In this document: one piece after another, positions 27,001 to 33,000 of the stretch | How positions within the stretch are numbered: the first letter of the stretch is position 1 | Layout: every line of letters starts with the position of its first letter | Origin: a virus | Virus record (IMG/VR): IMGVR_UViG_3300036985_003389 | Coordinates: 1 to 60,218 of that record | Strand: one strand, 5' to 3' | DNA length: 60,218 bases | Notes under the pieces: generated by a model | The model's input: the letters and a program-made list of their open reading frames with translations, nothing else | Told to the model about the DNA's origin: nothing | The model's database searches: none | Program-made: the position numbers and the translations under genes

Positions 27001-30000
27001 CATTCCTCGCTGTTCAGCGTCTGACGAATCGCGGCTTCGCGCTCGACATAGTCGGCCTCGGTGAACTTTTCCGGCGCCATCAATGTCCGATAGTAGGCAA
27101 GGAATTTCTGCCACTCCTGGCCGAGATAGGCTTGACCGCCGGCACTCGGATCGACAGGAGCCTTCTGCGAGAATGCGAAGTATTCCTTGTTGGCCCGATA
27201 GCGCGGCAACGACAGGCCGGCGCGCATCAGCGGAATCGCAGCCAAAGCCTTCGATGTCTTGCCGACACCATCCGCCCAGACATGATCGGTCATGTTGGTG
27301 CGCCACTCGATCCAGGCTGCGGTCTCCACCGGATCGGCATTCTCATCGTCGAGGCGCGCGGCAAGCTCCTCAGAGAATTGCTTGTAGGCAGCAGGCAAGT
27401 CTGCCACGCGCGTGTATGGGAACTTGTCGCTGTCGTCCTCGCGATAGAGAGCACCTTCCTTCAGAATGCCGCGATTGATCGCCAGTGCGATCTTGTCCAA
27501 TTCCTTGGCAAGTTCCGACGGCTTCAGAAGGGCCATCTGCTCGCGGCGCCGGTAGATGTCGGAGATCACACCCTGGAAATTCTCGACTGCGGAACGGGCG
27601 GCGAGATCCCCAGTCAGGCCTTCGGCCATCTGCCCGGCTTTGCCAACTGAGGCGCTGATGTCGACGATGCCGGCCGCCGTCCTGGACGTGGCCTTGAGAT
27701 TGGCCATGCCCTGTTCGACGTAAGCAGCCTCTGCCTTCGCATCATCGGGTGACTGCGTCTTGCCGAACTTGAGCACGCCCTCTAAGCGCTGCAGGCGCCT
27801 TGTTTTGCGGCGCAGTTCATCTGCACGCGGGAACGGTGTTGGCTGTGCTGCCTTGTCCAGGCCCGGCAGTTCCGTTTCCCAGCGCGCTATCCTGCCGCGT
27901 TGCATCTCGATGTGCTCGGGGATGGCGGCCACCATGCGCTCCCAGCGACGCACAAGCTGCACCGGATCGCTGGTCTCCGTGATCAGGAACGAGTCCATGG
28001 GGCTGTAGTCACGAACACCGACGATCTCGGGCTTGACCAGGATGCCATCGCTGGTGCGCTTGACGATCGCCTTCATCTGGAAGCCGGAGATGGTGCCGAT
28101 CTCGCTATCAGATCCGTAACCACCCCAGATTCTCGACCCAACGCCATGCAGATAGCCGCGGATCGCCTCGCCCGCCTTCTTGCGCTCCTTGAACCCGACG
28201 GGCCCGTCCGTGCCAACATCCAGTGTCACGCTGAACTTGTCGCCGGCCAGGTCCGTGACCTTCAGCGCATCTTCTTCATATGGGGCAAGATCAGCCTTGC
28301 TCTTTTCATTCATCGACCGGATCGTCGCGGCATTGGCTGCGGCGGCCTTGTGGCTCCGAACGTGGCCGCGTTCGGCCACCTGGAGCTGGCGCACCTCGCG
28401 CGACAACTCGGCATGCTCCATAATCAGCGGATTGCCGGTTGCTGCAGCTTTGAGCTCAGCCGCTTCTGGCAACGGCGGGTTGATATCCTCAGCATTTCGC
28501 ACGCCGAGCGCACCAGCGAACATTTGGCCAATAAAGATGGATTTGCGGTCAAGCAGCTGCCACCGGTAGGCATCGAACGAGCGCTTGGTGATGTAGCGCA
28601 GAATGCGAACTTCCGGGTTCTTGTTGCCCTGCCTGAGAATTCGGCCGTCGCGCTGCTCAACATCGGCTGGCTTCCACGGGGCATCGAGGTGGTGCATGGC
28701 GATCAACTGGCGCTGGACGTTGGTGCCAACGCCCATCTTGCCGGTCGATCCGAACAGCACACGCACCTCGCCGTTGCGCACCCTCTCGAACAGCTTGGCC
28801 TTCTTGTCATCGGTGTTCGCGTCGTGAATGAACGCGATCTGATCGGCGGGAATGCCCTTCTCGATCAGTCGGACCTTCATGTCCTCATAGAGATTGAACT
28901 TGCCGACCAGCATGGCCTTTGCTTCAACCTCGGCCTCGTCAACCTCGGCTTCAACCTCGGCATCCTCACTCGTCCCGCGCGCCTCATCGAGCAACTCGCG
29001 ACGGATTACATCGGCGATGTCAGTATCGACTGTGGCGCCAGATGTTCCAGTCGCTGGCGTGACCGTCGAACGCCTACCCCTTGAGCCAGGAACGCCCATG
29101 TCTAAAAAGACCAGCTGCGCCTTGTTGGGCGCGGCCGGATCGACGTTGCCGTCCTTCCAGATGTCGAAGATATTGCTGACCGCTCGACCGATCTTGCCAG
29201 TCGGATTGAACGGCGCGGTTGGATCTACCAAGCGCATGTCGGTTGCGAGCTGAATGCCCTTGGTGAACAGGGAAATGAACGGCGCACCCTCGCCCGGCTT
29301 CTTTCCCTTGGCCTCCTCCATCTCCTCGATCAGGCCTTGGATGGCCGATTCTTCGGTTTCGGATAGATCAACCTCGACAGCTTCGATTTTGCCCCCCTTC
29401 AGATTTGGGCGTGGCAGCTTCAGCATGTCAGCGGTCTGGGTATCCATGACCTCGCCGACGAGGCTCATCAGTTCTGGCATGTTGACGAACTGAGAGAACG
29501 ATTCCGTATCGACCCAATCGCGGGAATTCGATGACAGCTCGGATTTGGTGACGATCTTGCCGAACGTGCCGGCCCACGAATCGAATTGATGCAGGCCATA
29601 CTTGCGCAGCATTGGCCCCTGCAGATAGCGCTGCATCGTGTAAAGCTCGGCCATCGTGTTGGATACTAGCGTACCCGTCATGAACACAGCTGACCGGCCC
29701 GGCCGACTCTTTTCCAGATGCCCCATCTTCACATAGAGATCAGTGGCACGCTTAGACTCGCCCTTGTTCGAAATGCCCCTCACGCGACCATGACGAGTGG
29801 CGAAGTGCAGTGATTTGAACGTGTGGGCCTCGTCGACGAACATGAAATCGACACCCAGCTCCTCAAACGTTACGCCGTCGTCCTTCGACTCCTCGTCAGT
29901 CAATCTTTTCAGCCTGTTCTCAAGGCGTTTCTTGGCTTTTTCCAGATCCTTGACGGTCGGCGAATCTTCGCCCTCGTCTTTGGCTGCCTGATCTTTGGCG

Positions 30001-33000
30001 TCGAGCAAGTCCTGAATCTGCAGCTCGTAGTATTCGCGATACGTATCAGGCGACATGCCGACACGCGTGAACGCCGAGTGCGTGATGATGATGCCGTCCC
30101 ACGTGTCGGAAGCGACCTTGGCCGCAAACTCCCGGCGCCGATCACGGGACATCTGATCCTTGGTTGCAACCAGCAGCTTGGCATTCGGATAGGCTTGGTA
30201 GAACTCCGTCGAGAACTGCTCCAGCATGTGGTTCGGAACGACGAACATCGGGCGCTGCACCATGCCCAGACGCTTCATCTCCATGGATGCCATGATCGCC
30301 GTCCAGGTCTTGCCGGACCCGACAACGTGATTGAACAGCGTGTTGCCGCGCTGGATTACGCGCCAGATTGCATTGACGCGATGTGGCAGGAGATTGATCG
30401 TGCCTGTCGTGCCGTCGGGGAACGTGACGACACGGGCAAGCCCTGGAAATGTCAGATGCGAACCATCGTACTTCTGCGGCACGATGCGATTGAAGGTGTG
30501 ATTGTAAAGCTTTTCGAGTCGATCGGCCCGCTGCATGTCTTCCCATGCCCAGCCGTCAACGCCAAGATCCGAGTTGCCTGAAAACAAGTCTCGAATGGCA
30601 TCGATCTTAGCACGCGCCTCGGCTTCTGCCTCGGGGACGCGCACGCGGGTTTCGCCTTCCTCGCTCTGGACTGTATCTGTAATCACGACCGTATTGGAAT
30701 TGAGCGCATAATCCAGTATCTGGACAAGATTTTTTCGCGCTGTTCCGTAAGTATCGTTTGCCGCCAACGGGAAGTGACCAGACAGAACATTCCAGCGCGC
30801 ATTGGCCTCGTTGTAGACGAGCTCGACGCGGTGGCCTCCCAGCTTTTCCTCAAGGAATTTTTCATAGACCTCAGCTGGCACCCATGGGGCGCCAAACGGA
30901 ATCGTGATCTCAGACCTCGTGAGCTGTTCCGGCTGCACCTTTTCGAGAGATTCGACGTTGCGTCGATACCGCATAGGATCAAGCTCGGCTGCGATGCGCG
31001 CTTGGTCCAGTTTTTCGACGACATCGCCAGCCAGATACTCGGCATTGGTCTGCCAGATCTCGCCAGCCGGGTTCTCAAACACCTGATCGTCGAGGGACGC
31101 AATGGCCTCAGCTTGGTTGAGCCCGAGGCGCTTAGCGATCAACGGCATATCAACCTTGCCGGTCTCGTTCAGAGAAACGGCCAGGGCATCCGACGGCCCC
31201 GTGATGGCCGGTGTCTGGTAGGAGCCGACGATATCCTGATTGAAGATTGCCGCCTTCTTCGCGGTATCGGACTTCTCGTCGTAGACCTCGACCGCAGCCA
31301 CTTTGAAAGCGTCTGGATCTTCCTGGAACAGCGACAATGTCGGCTTGCGCCGGATGACAACCTCTTTGCCATCCTTGCGCGTCTGCTTGGTCACGATCGT
31401 GCGATTGATCGGCCCGTACCTCTCGACAAAATCATCATAGGCCTTGCCGAGCGCCTCCCGGTAGTCGTCCATACCAGCGCGATCGCCGCGCGCCTGCTTG
31501 GCCAGCATGTCATTGACGATGCTACGCAGGCCTATGAACCCGCGAACCTTGGCAGCAGCTTCCTTGCCGAAATTCTGTGGCTCGCCAACACCCTGCACCT
31601 TCCGATAGAGCGTGCCGTCCTTTTCGTAGAACGAGCCTTCCTTGATGCCGTCCGTCTCGGTATCAACATCCTGGCGCGGCTGATCGACGGCGGCAACGCC
31701 ACGCGGGATCATGGAGCCGGCCGGAATGTTGTCGGCGATGGCGTTGACGACCTTCATGCCGAGGCCGTCCGTAGAGCCGATCAGCACCGGCTCGCCCTTG
31801 CCGTACATCTTGCCAATCAGGCGCATCTTGCCGAGCATCATGTCGGGATGGGCCGCGAAGTAACCGTTGATGTCGGTCGCACCTTCCGGCGTCTTCACTT
31901 CAGACAGCGTGCGCCATTCCGGATTGCGATCTGGCTCGCCCTCCATCTTCTTGCGGAAGAAGATGATATCGGTGGTCACGTCCGTTCCGGCATTGGCCTT
32001 GAACGCGCCCTGGTTGCCGCCCGGCAAACGCACGGCGCCGAGGAACGTACCGCGCCTGTCCATCTCGCGCCGCGCCATCGTGCCGGCCTTGTCGAGCGTG
32101 CCGCTCGACGTGATGAAGGCAACGATGCCACCAGGCCGAACCTTGTCGAGCCCCTTGATGAAAAAATAATCGTGTAGCGTGAACTTGTTCTTGTAAGTCG
32201 GATCGTATGGACCTTCAGCGGCGAACGGCACATTCGAGATGGCCAGATCAAAATGATTGTCCGGCCACTTTTGCGTCTCGAAACCAGCAACGCGCACGTC
32301 GGCTGCCCCGTAGAGCGCCTTCGTGATCTCACCGGACAGGATATCGAGTTCGACCGCAGTCCACGCCGTATCGGCCCGCAGCTTGCCCGGCATGAGCCCA
32401 ATGAAGTGACCGATGCCAGCGGCCGGTTCGATCACGCGACCGCCCTTGAAACCCATGTGCTCCAAAGCGTCCCACATGGCCGTAATGACCTCAGGGGACG
32501 TGTAATGTGCGTTCGTGGTCGATGCTCGTGCTGCCGCATATTCGGCCGGCGTCAGCAAGTCTTTCAGCGCGTTGCGCTCGGCCTTCCATTCCGGCTTGTG
32601 ATCGGCGAACACGTCCTGGCTGAAAGCACCCCAACCCACATATTTGACGAGCTTGGCCTTTTCCTCGACCGTAGCCGGGCGCTTTTCTTCCTGCAGAACG
32701 CGAAGGATGCGAATCGCATCGATATTGCCGCGGACCTTGGCCTTGGGCCCGCCCTTGCCGATCTGGTCGGCCGGCGTGATCTGATAGTTTAGCGTCTCCC
32801 GGTCAGCACGAGCCAGCTCCTGCCGCTCGATCTCGGCGGCAACCTGATCGGCAACGGCTGCCTGTTGCTCGTCACTCAGGCTCGCGGAAGCGGGAGGTGG
32901 ATTAGCTCCGAGTTCACGATCTCCCGCACCTGTTCCGGTATTGCCTCCGTCACCTTCACCCTCTCCAGGTAGTCCGTCGGCAGGTCCGGATTGTCCATCA

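Noticed and set aside
27900-29084. Plus-strand ORF of 394 codons opposite the helicase part of the giant gene
   Set aside because: Antisense shadow with no recognisable motif; the opposite strand has clear helicase motifs.
30774-32177. Plus-strand ORF of 467 codons opposite the giant gene
   Set aside because: It mirrors the giant gene's codons, lacks a ribosome-binding site and shows no domain pattern; long antisense frames are expected in GC-rich coding DNA.
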